Source: Paragordius varius (lineage: Eukaryota > Nematomorpha). Taken from it: DNA of 64,000 bases. The position numbers and the translations under genes were made by a program. Location of the stretch: contig OZ176052.1 of the NCBI GenBank assembly GCA_964247055.1, forward strand, positions 3,720,001-3,784,000, written 5' to 3'. Under the pieces are notes generated by a model. The model did no database searches, had not been told where the DNA came from, and was given only the letters and a program-made list of their open reading frames with translations. Shown in pieces: positions 46,457 through 59,285 of the stretch (within the stretch, counting starts at the first letter, position 1; every line of letters begins with the position of its first letter).

Positions 46457-48247
46457 ATGCAACGTAGGAAAGAAAAACATCCGCATTGGGGAAAAACCCC
46501 TGTATTGAGGTATATACAGTCCAAAAATAATTATTTTATAGAGAAATAATAGAAAATAGCCCATTTTATGATATGCTTCTTAAATAATAATGCCTACCAA
46601 TTTTAGTGACCAGTCTTTAGTTCAGCGTCCTGACCATGAAATTTTTGGCTATAAAAAATGGCCGTTAAAATCACATATTTTGTAATATAATATTTACAAT
46701 TCAAATTCACCCTTGAACAATTCATATTCATCCTCAAATAAATTATATGTTTTTTAAAATTAATTACCAATATTTTTATATATTCATAAATAATATTTGG
46801 TTTTAATTAAAATACCGACTGAAAAGATAATAAACTCTGCCATAAATATAGATTTCATATCAATAATCAGTTATATTAGTTCGACACATAATTTATTCGG
46901 GTGAATTTGAATTGTTCAAGGGTGAATTTGAATTGTTCGAGGGTGAATTTAATGGTATATTATCAATGTATATTACACTGGCTTTTCACCAACATTTTTG
47001 AGATGGGAGGTTTGATCAAGATTTTTATTTAACATATTGATAATGATGACTTACCTCTAAATATTTTGCAACGATTATATGTATGTTTTTTAGGATATTT
47101 TTATATCCTTTTACGTTTAATTTTAAATGAACGTCTCCAACATAGGTTACCCCACAAAAATATTATTTTATAATAAAAATATTTAATTCACAATAAAGAA
47201 AAACCCTTACTTATGGGTTCATGACCATGTTCAACCGGCTTTTTATATATATCAACTAATAAAAATAATTAAAAGGCTTAAAAATTAATAAGACAATTTT
47301 TTAAATTATAGGAGCTACAGTGTATCAATATTTACTAAACCAGTACCACAATACTGTTTACCAAAAACTTTGCGTAATTTTGAAAGGCTTAAACCCGAAA
47401 TCGAAAAAACATTGCTTGAATTGGATTCATGCTCAACTGAAGACTTAGTAGTAAAACAAGATTCAGATAAATATGCCAAACAATGTAACATAAGAAAATT
47501 AAAACTAAATCGAGAAAGTGACACTATTTCCATACAAGACAACAACACATTACCAGGGACATCAGATGGACCGGAAAATCGAAGTAATATATTAGATATA
47601 TATATTTAAAATGCACAAGTTGTCGATATCTGCAATGTTTTCTATTCTGCTATAAACATAATTTAAAATTTTATTTTTTGAAACGAATCTAAAATACTGA
47701 AACTTTTTCATATTTATGCAAAATTAATTTGCTCTAATGATTAGTATTTTTTCGAAAAGGTAAATGCTTTTAACTAAATTACATAATTCATACACGTTAA
47801 ATACGACTTTATTGATTGCTTTCTTGATTTAGATTTTGAAAACAAATTAAGACATTTTAATTATTAACCATTTGGTTTTTTTTCAAAAATACCAGACATT
47901 TTATTAAAATATATTTCTCTATTATTATTCAATGTGTCTGCAAAAATATAGGGAATAAATAGATTTGCCTGACTTTGAAAAAAATTAAATTGCTTTTATT
48001 ATTTGATATAAAGGTTATATGTATGAATTAATTAATTGTATTTATTTTTATAATAGATGGCCTTAAAGGTAGATTAAAAACAGAACAATCTAAAGATAGT
48101 GATAAAAAATCAAAATGGTGGAAAAATTTGAAAAGAAATCGTGATTCCAAGACAAAAGTTACACAAGAACCACAAGAAGCTGAGATATCCAATAATGATG
48201 CCTATGAATCGCGGAGAAAATTACGAAAAAGTCATTGCGGAATTTAA
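46457..48247 (+). CDS. Unknown basic protein, 3 exons, 171 aa
   Basis: Exons 46457-46509, 47312-47583, 48057-48247 (516 nt, phases consistent). It begins MQRRKEKHPHWGKTPVLRR. The middle exon contains a probable short helix (TLRNFERLKPEIEKTLLELD) followed by acidic/Ser sequence. The last exon is strongly basic with KSKWWKNLKRNRDSK and ends SRRKLRKSHCGI. No signal peptide, membrane segment or family that I recognise; likely nuclear or peripheral-membrane by charge (inference). Intron 1 carries a family A MITE. Confidence 0.65.
46690..46957. mobile_element. MITE-like element, family A copy 5
   Basis: Begins tatttacaattcaaattcac and ends gggtgaatttaatggtata. The core has 'actctgccataaatatag' and 'ttagttcgacaca', matching copies 1, 3 and 4. 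It lies in intron 1 of the basic-protein gene. Confidence 0.75.
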
Positions 48248-48870
48248 GGCTACGACGCTATAAATTTTTATGTTTAACAAGTTTTTTAGAAATAATGGTT
48301 AAACTAAAACTTTCATTTATGTATATTGTAATAAATATTTGCCTTAAATACTAAAATGAGTCTACATGCAAAATATTTGATAAAAAACTGCGCAAATTTG
48401 TAGAAACATAAATATATATAATCATACCAGCTTTCCCTGTCACGCTTCGCTGTGACGTAGTCTCACCGATAATTATTCTTAACATTTGCAATAAATAATG
48501 GACATAAAAAAATAAATAAAAACATATTTAATAAAAAGAATGTCTATAAATATTCTTTTGCGGGTTTTTGCTTAGGCAATATTGGTCACTCAAAATCGAC
48601 CATATTTAAACTTTCCATTATTAAATTTTCAACTATCATTGGATTTATTTTAAGATTTTCGTTTTACCAAATTATGGTTAAAAGTTTTATTTTAATATTG
48701 TGTTCACACATCTGGGATCAAATATATATATATATATAAAGTAAATCATTTGTGGTCCCTTTTTAAAGAAAAGAATGACATTATATAAATTCCCCAGAAA
48801 TGTGTTTAATTGAACTCGTATGGCTTCTTAAGTTTCTTGAAAATCACCTCCAAAACCACGCCTTTTTGTA
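48248..48870. other. Gene flank and repeat junction
   Basis: 3' flank of the basic-protein gene. It contains a small GC-richer hairpin gtcacgcttcgctgtgac near 48440 and a short (TA) run at 48722-48738. No coding region. Confidence 0.4.
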
Positions 48871-48879
48871 TGGCGTCTC

Positions 48880-50260
48880 AGTTTAAACCGGTAGACCCCT
48901 ACCCATAGACCTATATGGAAAAAACGCTGAGTTAAATTCTTTGCCTTTATAGGTAAATTATTGGAATCATCTTTGATACCATTATCTCATGGGTTATTCG
49001 AAAAAATACCTCAACACTACTTTATAGGGTGGCGTTTTATATTTTCTGAAAATTAGCTCCAAAACAACGCAAATTCTATATAAAGGCGCAGAATTTGTGA
49101 CGGGTCTTGCCCAGAGGCAGGTATAAAAAACCTTGGGCAAATTTTTTGCCTTTATATGAGGAATATTTGGAATCTTTATGGATTCCATATGTTCCGAGAC
49201 TAGGTTTTCTGAAATTTGGCTCCAAAGGCATGCTGTATCGATATGGTGACGCAGTTATAGGCGGGTAGCCAGGGGCGAAACAAAAACACGCTCGTTTAAA
49301 ATTTTTGCCTTAATTTGGGTAATACCTGGAATAATGATTAATACCAAATGCTATCGTGGGATATGAAAAATTGCCTCAAAACCAAAAAGTCATTCTATGG
49401 TGACGCTCAAGGGCCTAATAAAGGGGTAATTTAATAAAACGCTCCTTAAATTTTTGTCTTTTTACGGGTAATACTTCAGGCCCTTAAAAAACTTTTATGG
49501 CCTGATAAGTTTTCTAAAATTTGCCCCAAAGTCACGCTGTATCGATATTGTGCGCAGGTGTTGGTGGGCCCTATATTCAGAGGCTAATATAAAAAAGACG
49601 TTCGATAAAAATTTTTGCCTTTTCCTTCATTCCATATGTTTTAATAGTTTTTGGAAGAATGACTACAAAATTAAATAAATAATAGTTCAATGATAGCGCA
49701 TTTTTTAGGGCGCAAGGGAATCAACGGGTAATTTAAAAAAACCGCTCGACTTAAATTTTTGCCTTTTTACGGGTAATATTTCAAGCCCTTATTGAACTCA
49801 TATGGCCTGATAAGTTTGATTAACTCCTAAACAACGCATTTCGATATGGTGGAACAGTTTTAGACGGGTAACTCCCTATTCAGAGGCTGATACAAAAAAC
49901 GCTTGATTAGAATTTTTGCCTTTTTACGGATACCTGGAATTATGATGGATTTCATATCCCCTCATCAGTTATTGGAAAAATTTCAAAACTGAAAAATTAT
50001 TCTATGTTGCGCATTTTTCAGGGCGTGAGGGCCTAATTAACGGCTAATTTTAATAAATCGCACACCCTAAATTTTTTCCTTATTACGGATATATTTTAAG
50101 CACCTATAGAATATGGCCTGATAGGTTTTCTGAAATTTAGCACCAAAGGCACGCTATTTCAATATGACGGGGCAGTTGTTAGCGGGTATCTCCTTACCCA
50201 GCAGTCGATATAAAAAACGCACAACTAAGATTTTTGCCTTTTAACACAAAATGCCTAGAA
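48880..50260. repeat. Satellite-like tandem array, ~155-bp monomers in alternating dimers
   Basis: The junction motif 'aaaacgct..a..aaatttttgccttttta' recurs at about 48922, 49126, 49280, 49436, 49592, 49736, 49893, 50055 and 50210, spaced mostly 144-162 bp (the first interval is 204). Two alternating monomer types follow it. One has 'acctggaat.atgatggatt', the other 'caagcccttattgaactca' and 'tatggcctgataag'. This gives a higher-order repeat of about 310 bp. GC content is higher than in the surroundings, and no open frame is conserved between monomers. Confidence 0.8.
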
Positions 50261-50299
50261 TCCTCATTTATTTATACGGTCTTATACCTTGGGCGAAAA

Positions 50300-50690
50300 A
50301 TAGATTCAAAATTTTTTTTTGTGGACTTATTTTTTTGAAAAAAATGCATTTTACGGGGGAAGGGGGGGGGGGGCTGGGGGTAAAAAGAGGGCCTAAATCA
50401 AAAAAGCGAGCCGACTATGTTCGACGCAATCAAAAAAGGTAAAAAAAATCATGTTTGAAATCGAATGGTCCAACAGGTTTTCCGGAAAATTGTCTCAAAG
50501 ACACGCTTTTTGTGGACTTCTGTTTTCAAAAAACCCGTTTTTTACACGGGATGGCCCGAAATGGGGGCCTAATTCCAAAGGCGAAGCTGTCAGGGCATTC
50601 ATTAATGATTATATTTTTTGGACATTTGGATTTTATGGGGTCTACCGGTTTTCCGGAAACAGATCACAAAGCCAGCATTTTCCATTTTTA
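50300..50690. repeat. Related tandem units at array edge
   Basis: Two or three longer units sharing 'ttttttgtggactt', 'cattttacggggga / ttttttacacgggatgg' and 'ggttttccggaaa'. They share 'gggcctaatt' with the 155-bp array and may be a diverged branch. Overlapping open frames here are artefacts of the repeat. Confidence 0.55.
50355..50380 (+). other. G-rich tract, possible G-quadruplex
   Basis: Five G, AA, twelve G, CT, five G, on the plus strand. This satisfies the simple rule of four G-runs of three or more with short loops. It is unique in this window and embedded in the satellite edge. Confidence 0.7.
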
Positions 50691-50989
50691 TTATAAATAA
50701 TAGCAGACTATTTGCAGCCAAACGGCCATTTGGAGTTTGATAAATATAATAATTTAATAATTCAATTTCTTGCCCTTGGAAACCATAATGTGTGAATCAA
50801 ATATTCCGAAGAATATCGCGACTATGAATAGATAAACAAATGTAAATCATATTTGGATAGAATGATACTGCACATTTTTTACACTATTGTTTTAAATTCA
50901 GGATTTTTATGTATCATCCTGTTTGTAGAGTGCGCACCAAGGTTAATTTGCACAAAGCCTCAAAAATACCATTGATGAATTCATATTTT

Positions 50990-51900
50990 ATCCTACGCTT
51001 TTCAAAAAATCGCTAAAAATATTTTCGGTTTAGTTTTTTGTGACGCTAACTTTTCTGAAGATAGGTCAAACTCAAAAAGAATTTTAAATTTGGCACGACC
51101 ATCATCGACAAAAGATATGTATGAGGCAATTAAGATGATACTCCCGACGCTTTTTTAATTACGAGTGATTTAAAGGCGAATTATACAGAAGGTTTAGTAT
51201 CCGATAAAGCCCAATTATTATCTCTATTTTTACACAGTGTGCTCAAAATATCATTATATAGTATAGATAAAATAGATGAGTGGAGTGGCGAAATAGAGCA
51301 TTTATAGTTTAATCCTTTGAGACTATTATCATTCATTTTAGATAAATATTTAAACGATTTTTTCCATTTGAGAATACATTTTACACAACACGCGATATTA
51401 AAAGAGATATAATTAATCACGGTCTGAAGAACAGATTGATATTATTTTGGAATGAAACCTTTAGCTTTCACCAAAAATATGTAGTTACAAAAGATGTGCT
51501 CCTATTTTGCCATTTTCTGATATAGAGCACTTACCAAAAAAGTATAAATAACTTTCTTTTATTACTCTTAAGCGCCGAAACCCAAAGTACTGTAATAATC
51601 CTGATATATTTTTTTATCAAAATAGATTATATATTTAGACAGGCTATTTTTTTGTGGACACATTGTAAGTCACAAAACTGAAAAATTAAAGTATTTTTAT
51701 TTAGCACATGAGAAATATGTTTAAAAATTTAATTATAACCAAAAAAATTTTCAAGCTGTAGTTTATTAACATAATATAAAACCATCCTCAACTAGGACAA
51801 AAAAGTAAAAAGGTCATGAAGTGTTTATAATTTTTCAGCAGTTATAAATTACAAGTTTTATAATGACCGAAAATTTTCTGCATATTGCATTTGAAAAAAA
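50990..51900. repeat. Fragments of the fold-back and dispersed repeat families
   Basis: Contains 'ggaatgaaacctttagctt', 'ttgccattttctgatataga' and 'cacatgagaaatatgttt', shared with copies at 22-25 kb and 42-43 kb. Degraded and non-coding. Confidence 0.45.
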
Positions 51901-52184
51901 ATCAGAATCAGGATCGACCTAAAACATTTTGAAAATAAAATTTTATACTTTTATTTATTTTGGCTTTCTTTTAATTATATAATAAATTTTAGCCTATTGA
52001 GAAAAACATTAATGGGATTTTTATAACACCAACCTTATAAAAATACCCTAAGGCTTTATTCATATCTTGCCAATATTACCACATGAACACAATACCATAT
52101 AATTTTACCTTGTGTACATATCTGACTTATCGGTTTTATTGTGAAGTTTAGATTTTTGGTTAACCCTTTCAATTTATTCTAATA

Positions 52185-55100
52185 ATGGACAATAAACACA
52201 ATATCGATTTGAATTCAGGCGCTGATGATGATTATTATACGCATGGCGTCTTGCATAAATCTGGTTATGACCATGTTATTGGTAATTCATCTGGAGGATC
52301 AGGAGGCCGTAATTCCCCCTTAGTCGACTTCGATGATGATAGTAAATACTACAGTCATGAAAAGCCTAAAAATCCAAGTTATACACCATCTCATAGAACT
52401 GATGATATAATTGGAGGTGGAGACAGTTATAAACGCCCTGATAGACCTGAACATCTCCCAAACCATACTATTCATAAATATAACGGTATTTTTAATTATT
52501 TTTATTATAAAAATATACTTAATTGTTATATCAAAAACAAATTATATATATTTATTTAATTGTATAAAGATTTTACCACAACACATAAAACATCACCGAG
52601 TCATGACGGAGATTTGATAAATGTGGATCATTTAAAGGAACGATGTAAGTTTAAAATTTTATAAAGTAACCAATTAATTTGAACTATTAACATCTCTTTG
52701 AAATAGGTTTTGGATTTTTATATATAATATTTTTTTAAAAAATTTTAAATATGGTCGATTTTGGTTTCGGCTTTGGCAGTATAAATGGCTTTGTGTACTA
52801 TTTTTATATTGTTTATAATTTGATAGATTTATTATTGTCCATTTTTATATAAATCATTGAAATATATGCGTTATTTTTATAAATCCATATCATCCATATA
52901 TTGGTTTGTGTTGCAATATGCATTATGCCTTAGGAATCGTTTTTTTAACAATAATAAACGTAATTACTTTGTAATCAATAAAAATACATTTATAAAAAGG
53001 GATTATTTGGATGTAATCATTTTTATGGAATATGTTTATTAAAATTTCAAAGTTGATGATTTATTTCGAATAAAATTTTATGTTACATTAGGGTTTTTTT
53101 AAATTCAGATTATGAAATTGTTTGATTTTTCAAAATTTTAGTTTGGTAACTTTTACCTTGTTTTGGTGATAATATGGTAGTTGGTATTATAAATTATGTA
53201 TATAAATAAATATAAATGATATAGCCCGGACGTATTAGTTGATAAGGCGAATACGTGATCGTGATTAAGTTTTTCTTTCAATTAATTAAACTTGGTGTAG
53301 GTTTTATTAAATGTTTCCTATCATTTCAAATTAGTAGTATTTTGATTAATAATGACTCACTATCTGTTAATATATATTCTATGGTAACCAATCCAATTTT
53401 ATATTTTGGCTACATATCATAGTCTAATTTTAAGATTCCCATCAGCTTTATTTTTCATTATACATTCTTTTACCACATTTCTCTGGGTCGTATTAGGCAT
53501 TTAGTAAATTATTCATATCATACCAAAAATGATTTTTAATGTCCAAAATTTATATCTTCATACATGATACATTTGACCAAATGCGTTGTTGAAACGTTGT
53601 TGCCTTTTTTCTTCATATGAATCTGTATTTAGTATTTTATCATTAGTATTTGTGTGAAACGAATTCCTTTCATCGATTTTTTACCCCTTTCCACATCACA
53701 CCACCATTTGTAGTTTTAGAAGAGAATGCATGATAGCACATTTTTCATACATTCCCTTTTCCATTATTTCTATTGTTGAAGTACGCATTTCACCACCTGT
53801 CTATTACTACTATATAGCCAATATTTCTAGCTTAAGTTTCAAACTAATTATCTTAACAAAAGATATGGATGGCATTTATCAGCTTTTCTATGTGAAGGTA
53901 GTTTGTATGTATTGTACAAGGGTCAACAAATTCAAACATTTAATTGTTATTTATTATGAATTTTTTACTTGAAGTTACATATCGATTTTTGAAAACTATA
54001 TATATTAGGTTAAACTAATAGTTATTAGTCATTTTTTTGTTTCATTATAATTAATTAAATTATATTCAAAAAATTAATTAATTTAAAGATTTTCTATTAA
54101 AATAATTTTTCGATAGCGAAAAAAGCAACATGTTTAAATGGACACATTACAGTTTTAATTTATGATTTAACGTAAACAATGAGAGCTCCTATTGGTCATT
54201 TCCGTTTATAATTGGCTCAAAGGAAATTTAATTCACATGTCTGTTGATATGAGATTTTTGATTTTATCAGTTACATTTTTTGAAATTTGTTCCGATTAAA
54301 AATGACAAAAAATCTATTACATACCAAGAGACTTGTTAATTAGCTCCCCGTTTAGCCAATTAAAAACCTAAATGGCTAATAACACCTGCTCTTATCACTG
54401 TAAAAAACCAATATTCATTTTTTCATTCATTTTTCATGATAGTCAAAGATTTAATTTATTGGCGCGATGCACGTATCAGTGGATCAATTCTAGCCCTCTT
54501 TCTAGTCCTTTTATTCACGCTTTCCCATTACTCCATCATCTCGATTATTGGGTATTTGGGTTTAACCGTTTTGGGCGCTTGTGTTGCCTATTACGTTTAT
54601 CAGAATCTCATGCAAACGCTAAACAAAACTAAGCAAGGACATGTGTTTAAGTATGTGATAACTTTTTTAAACTTTAATTACAGCTGCTATAAAATTTGTT
54701 AAATTTGTATTATTATGCGAAAAATTTTGGTAGTTATTAACCAAAAAGTATATAGGAAAATTATAAAAAACCATTTCACAATTTTAAACGAAAAAGTATC
54801 TAAATTATCGCGAAATAATATTGCAAGGAAAATAAATCTTTTTGTATTCTTACGCAAGTTTAATACAAGCCTTGGTACGATTACTCAAACCCCATATAAT
54901 ATTACATCTTTATTTGTTTAATCATTCATATGTATTTTTGTGATTCAGCACATAAAACCCATTTCATTTTGTTACACCTTGTAGGAAATGGTAAATTTAA
55001 TAAAATAGTAATTACCATTATAAATAATTATTAAATAAAAGTTAATATTTTGAATGTTTGGATTAATTAAAATTTTATAATTTTCTTTCCGTTGTTTAGA

Positions 55101-56131
55101 GATTATTTGGATCAACACATTAATATATCGCCCGAAACTGGTCGACGCGTTAGCGATAAAGTGGTTAAACATTTGAATACGGGATTGCGCAAGGCTAGAA
55201 ACGTCTTTTTGGTCGAAGATGTCATGAGTACTATAAAGGTTTTTTTAATTTACCATATATAGTTTAGCACCATACAGTAAAAATATTGAAATGAATCACA
55301 AGAATTAAAATATGTTGCCTAAAATTTAATAAATAATTTATTATAAAAACACTATACAAATAACAAGAGGCATGGTTATCTTAATGGCTATAATGTAATG
55401 GCTTAAAAATTTGAGTTTTATTAAATAATTTCGCATTCCTCAATCTTTTTGAATTTATATTTTTGGATAATACTTTATCACACTATCATTTTGAAAATAA
55501 TCTTAGTTTGGTTTTGTCCTGTGGGCCATGACATATATCGGAGCCTATTTCAATGGATTAACACTCTTTGTTTTATGTAAGTGAAATATCATTATTTTAA
55601 ACAATTCTTATTCGTACTCTTAATTTTGTTTATTTAGTGTTTGTCGGTTTGTTCACTATTCCGAAAATTTATCAAACGTATCAGGTATTAATTATTTTAA
55701 TAATTTTTTGATATTGGATTTTTTATATATATTTTTAAACTATATTTTTCAATCCAATTTAGTCTCAAATCAACAAGGCTTTTTACCAAGCAAGGGTATG
55801 TCATAAAATTACTTATTTATAAATATCATAAAAGAAATACTTTTTTTGACATTTACAAATTGGTAAAATTTTGAAATATGAATTTTTACAAAAGTTACAT
55901 TTTAAACACTCTGCTAATATATTGATTGCTTATTTATTTATTTTGACCATATTTTTTGTCTATAGGATATTGTGGATCACAATAAAGATATAGCAATGAA
56001 GAACATTAAAGACAAAGCACAAATGTATATATATGTTTTTTTTAAAAAATTGATTGTTTTCAGATTGGTTATATAATTTATTTTTCATTTTTAGGGTCAA
56101 AGACAAGGTTTCCCACATGAAAAAACAATAA
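52185..56131 (+). CDS. RTN-like: Reticulon, 9 exons, 322 aa
   Basis: Exons: 52185-52485, 52570-52644, 54443-54650, 55100-55238, 55507-55576, 55638-55684, 55763-55795, 55966-56024, 56095-56131; 969 nt, phases consistent. Reticulons insert hairpins into the ER membrane and bend it into tubules. The N-terminal ~125 residues are hydrophilic, Asp/Gly/Ser-rich and unconserved, as in other reticulons. The reticulon-homology domain (~126-315) shows FKDLIYWRD, a long hydrophobic segment, YQNLMQTLNKTKQGHVFKDYL, the loop with FLVEDVM, a second hydrophobic segment with TYIGAYFNGLTL, then FTIPKIYQTYQ. The C-terminus is MKKQ; vertebrate forms often end in a lysine-based ER-retrieval-like motif. Intron 2 (1.8 kb) contains nothing I recognise. 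The start ATG is the first in the open frame; alternative upstream promoters, usual in this family, cannot be excluded. Confidence 0.95.
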
Positions 56132-57999
56132 ATTGTAATCTATATGTGTGTTTTACAATATTCCAATCGTAATTAGAAAACTATAGAACATAAAATATAC
56201 CGCCGCTAATATAGCCAGCTAAGCTGTTTTTAATTTGACAATATTTTGACTTTTCTTTATATATAAATTTTGGTAGTTTAACATCTTGTTAGAGATTGTT
56301 TAAACTATTAATTTTGGGCAATATTGTATCATAAACATTCATTCACTTTTCAACACAATTTAATTTTGATTAAACAACATGTACTCTTCTCCCCCCTTAA
56401 ATGCAATCTAAATTACCAATTGCGATATATTATCAATGTTGAGATGTTTTTAATTGTTTAATTTTTTATTAAATTTACATATATTGCTATATTTGTCTTT
56501 AGTAATAGAAAATACTTTATATAAGCTTGAGCTAAATTTTGTGCACAATTTGTCTATTAATTTATTTTATCGTTTTACCTTCAAAAAAGATGTATGACAT
56601 AATAAAAACCTTAGAATACAATATTCAATTATATTTTTCAAATGCGAATTTATGTTTATACTGGGTAACTGACCCAAATTTTATGTTCTATTTATCAATT
56701 ATAAACATATACAAAGTATCATCTTGATTTTATGGTATTTTTAACGTATTTCTAATTATTATTATCTAAATAAATTGTGTTTAATTGCATATTTAACTTC
56801 GATTAAAACTATTTTTATCAGATTCATCGGATCGATTAAATCTGTAAATAGGTTTATAAGCTGTATAAAATTTTTATATTAAATATATATTTTTCGCGGG
56901 CTGGACAAAAATTTGCAGAAGGCTGCGCCTTTAACACCCTGGATTAAAGTTATACCTGAGGAAAAAATTCATTTATTATTCGAAATTTTTCATAATTCTC
57001 TTTTTAGCCATATTTGAATTATGATGAGATCTGGTTTTATTTAAATTAATAGGTCTATATTCACAAAGTTAAACTATTGTTTTAGGCCCCAAACTCGGCA
57101 TAGTAATTTAAAAAAAAAACGTATAACAACTTAAACCTTATAAAATAAATTTTGAGTATTAAAATAGTTTGGCTCTCTTAAATAATTGATTATTTTACAA
57201 AATATTCATCCATCATATGAATAAATAATTTATTGGGGGATATTTTGTCACAAGTGGAAAAATGTAACGAAACAATAATATTTAGTAATCTCGCCATAAA
57301 AATAATTAAAACGGTATGTATACTTTGAAGGTATGAAATAATGATGCATCAAATATAAGTAATTATAATAAAATATAGAATATTTGATACAAGATTTTGC
57401 AAACATAGGTCTAATAGAAAATTTTATATTATTTTTACTTAAACTGCACAACACAAATAAAAGGTATTGCTTTTTATATACATTTTAGGGATTTAGGAAG
57501 AGAGGGCAAATCTATATTCTTAAAAAGACTTCTTACAAAAAATTGACGTTTGAGACAAATAGTTTTAAAGCATGTGTTATAAGAACAAACCAAAATTTAC
57601 AAATAACTTTATAAAATAGCTCAGTTGTCTTTGTATTATACATAAAATTTATGGTAAAAATATCACAATAAGAAGGACAAAAAAACATAAATATTTAAAA
57701 ACGAGCGACAAAAAAATCCAAAAATTATTTTATAATCCACTAAAAATTTGGAAAAGAACAAAAATGATTAGATATTGCATGTGACAAATTTAATTAAAAA
57801 ATTTCATAAAATAATAAGCGGTGTTTAAAATATTTTACAAGCTGAGACACACACGTAGACATATTAATATCATAGAATCTTGTAATGTAGATTTCTATAC
57901 AGTATTTTTTCGAAATATTTTAAACTTCTCGTATAAAAACCATGGTAGTAGACAAATAAAATTGTAGTATTAGGCTGTTTTGAGTTTTGTGATGGCTGG
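56132..57999. other. Intergenic, no gene seen
   Basis: Reticulon 3' flank followed by AT-rich spacer. Near 56895-56940 a segment 'cgcgggctggacaaaaattt' ... 'tttaacaccctg' resembles the right end of a hAT-type MITE, without a recognisable left end. Nothing else supported. Confidence 0.4.
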
Positions 58000-58027
58000 G
58001 GCTATACAATTAATACAATAAATATAA

Positions 58028-59252
58028 ACTGTGTGCAAAAAAATTTTAACGAAAATTTTTTTTCATAAGATAACTTATGACCAGCGTATTCATTTGCCGC
58101 AAAATTTGTTATTTGTTGACAACCTAGTTTTTGAAATATTGAGAGAAAATCGAAATCGGGCAAAAAGTGAAAATAAGGATAATTCAAAAAATAATGATAA
58201 AATTTGAGATATTTTTAATATATAAATAGCCTAAAATCATACAGTTTGGGTTTCTATAAAATTTCAGGTTAAAAGATGGCGTTTTTCTTTTATCACACAG
58301 GACAAAATGAATTTAATATAACTATATTAAAATAATTTTTTTTAATTATTTATTACCTAAACTCGCTATTAAAATCTTAACAACCATATTTTATTCAGTA
58401 AAATAAACTTCTAAATCAAAATAAAACCAAAAATATTGTTTTTTATTTTCGCATTTTTTTGTCATCTGGTATATGAGTGTATAAAAAATTTATACTGTTT
58501 TATTTTGGATTCTTACATGAGTGGGAATTATTAAATATATAATTTATGCAAAATAGGATTGAAAATTAGTGAAATATCAACCAACAATCCGTACAAATCC
58601 CAATACAAATATTAATTTGTCATAAAACAGACTTGTTACATGAAATAGTAAGGATTGTTGGTTGATATCCAACTACTTTTAAATCCTTTTTGCATAAATT
58701 ATATACTTAATAATTCCTAATCATGTAAGAATCCAAAAAAAACAGTATAAAATTTTTTTACACTCATAAACCAGATGATAAAATAGTGCAAAAATAAAAA
58801 ACAATATTTTTGGTTTTATTTTAATTTAGAAGTTTATTTTCCTGAATAAAATATGAATGTTAAGATTTTAATAGTGAGTTTAGGTAGTAAATAAATGAAA
58901 AAAATTTAAATATAGGTTCATTAAATTTTTTTGTCTTTTAAGTGTAATAAAAGAAATACGCCATCTTTTGACCTGAAATTTTATAGAAACCCTAACTATA
59001 TGATTTTAGTCTATTTATATGAAAATATCTCCTAAAATGATAATAAACCATAATATATTAAATTTTATCATTATTTTTTGAATTATCCTTAATTTTCACT
59101 TTTTGCCCGATTTCGATTTTCTCTCAATATTTCAAAAACTAGGTTGTCAACAAATAAAAATTTTTGCGGCAAATGAATATGCTGGTCATAAGCTATCTCA
59201 TGAAAAAAAATTTTTTTCGTTAAATCAAAATGACCCTCTTTTTTGCACACAG
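58028..59252. repeat. Large palindrome (fold-back element), arms ~570-600 bp
   Basis: Left arm from 'actgtgtgcaaaaaaa' to 'caaccaacaatcc' (about 58592); right arm from 'ggattgttggttgata' (about 58652) to 'tttttgcacacagt'. Spacer about 60 bp. The arms are highly similar along their length. Each carries a short coding-like stretch (plus strand at ~58075-58205; minus at ~59240-59090) reading FVDNLVFEILRENRNRAKSE. Confidence 0.85.
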
Positions 59253-59285
59253 TATATATATTAATAGAATAATTTACAATATCAT

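Noticed and set aside
50251-50700. Three open frames of 63-81 aa
   Set aside because: They lie in tandem repeats, overlap in different frames and are not conserved between monomers.
54372-54632. 86-aa open frame overlapping reticulon exon 3
   Set aside because: Out of frame with FKDLIYWRD; a shadow of the reticulon exon.
45958-56690. Shared 'aactgaccc.aattttatgtt' at ~45962 and ~56667, both reading TDPNFM
   Set aside because: About 20 bp only, in an intron and an intergenic region; could be a transposon scrap or chance in AT-rich DNA.
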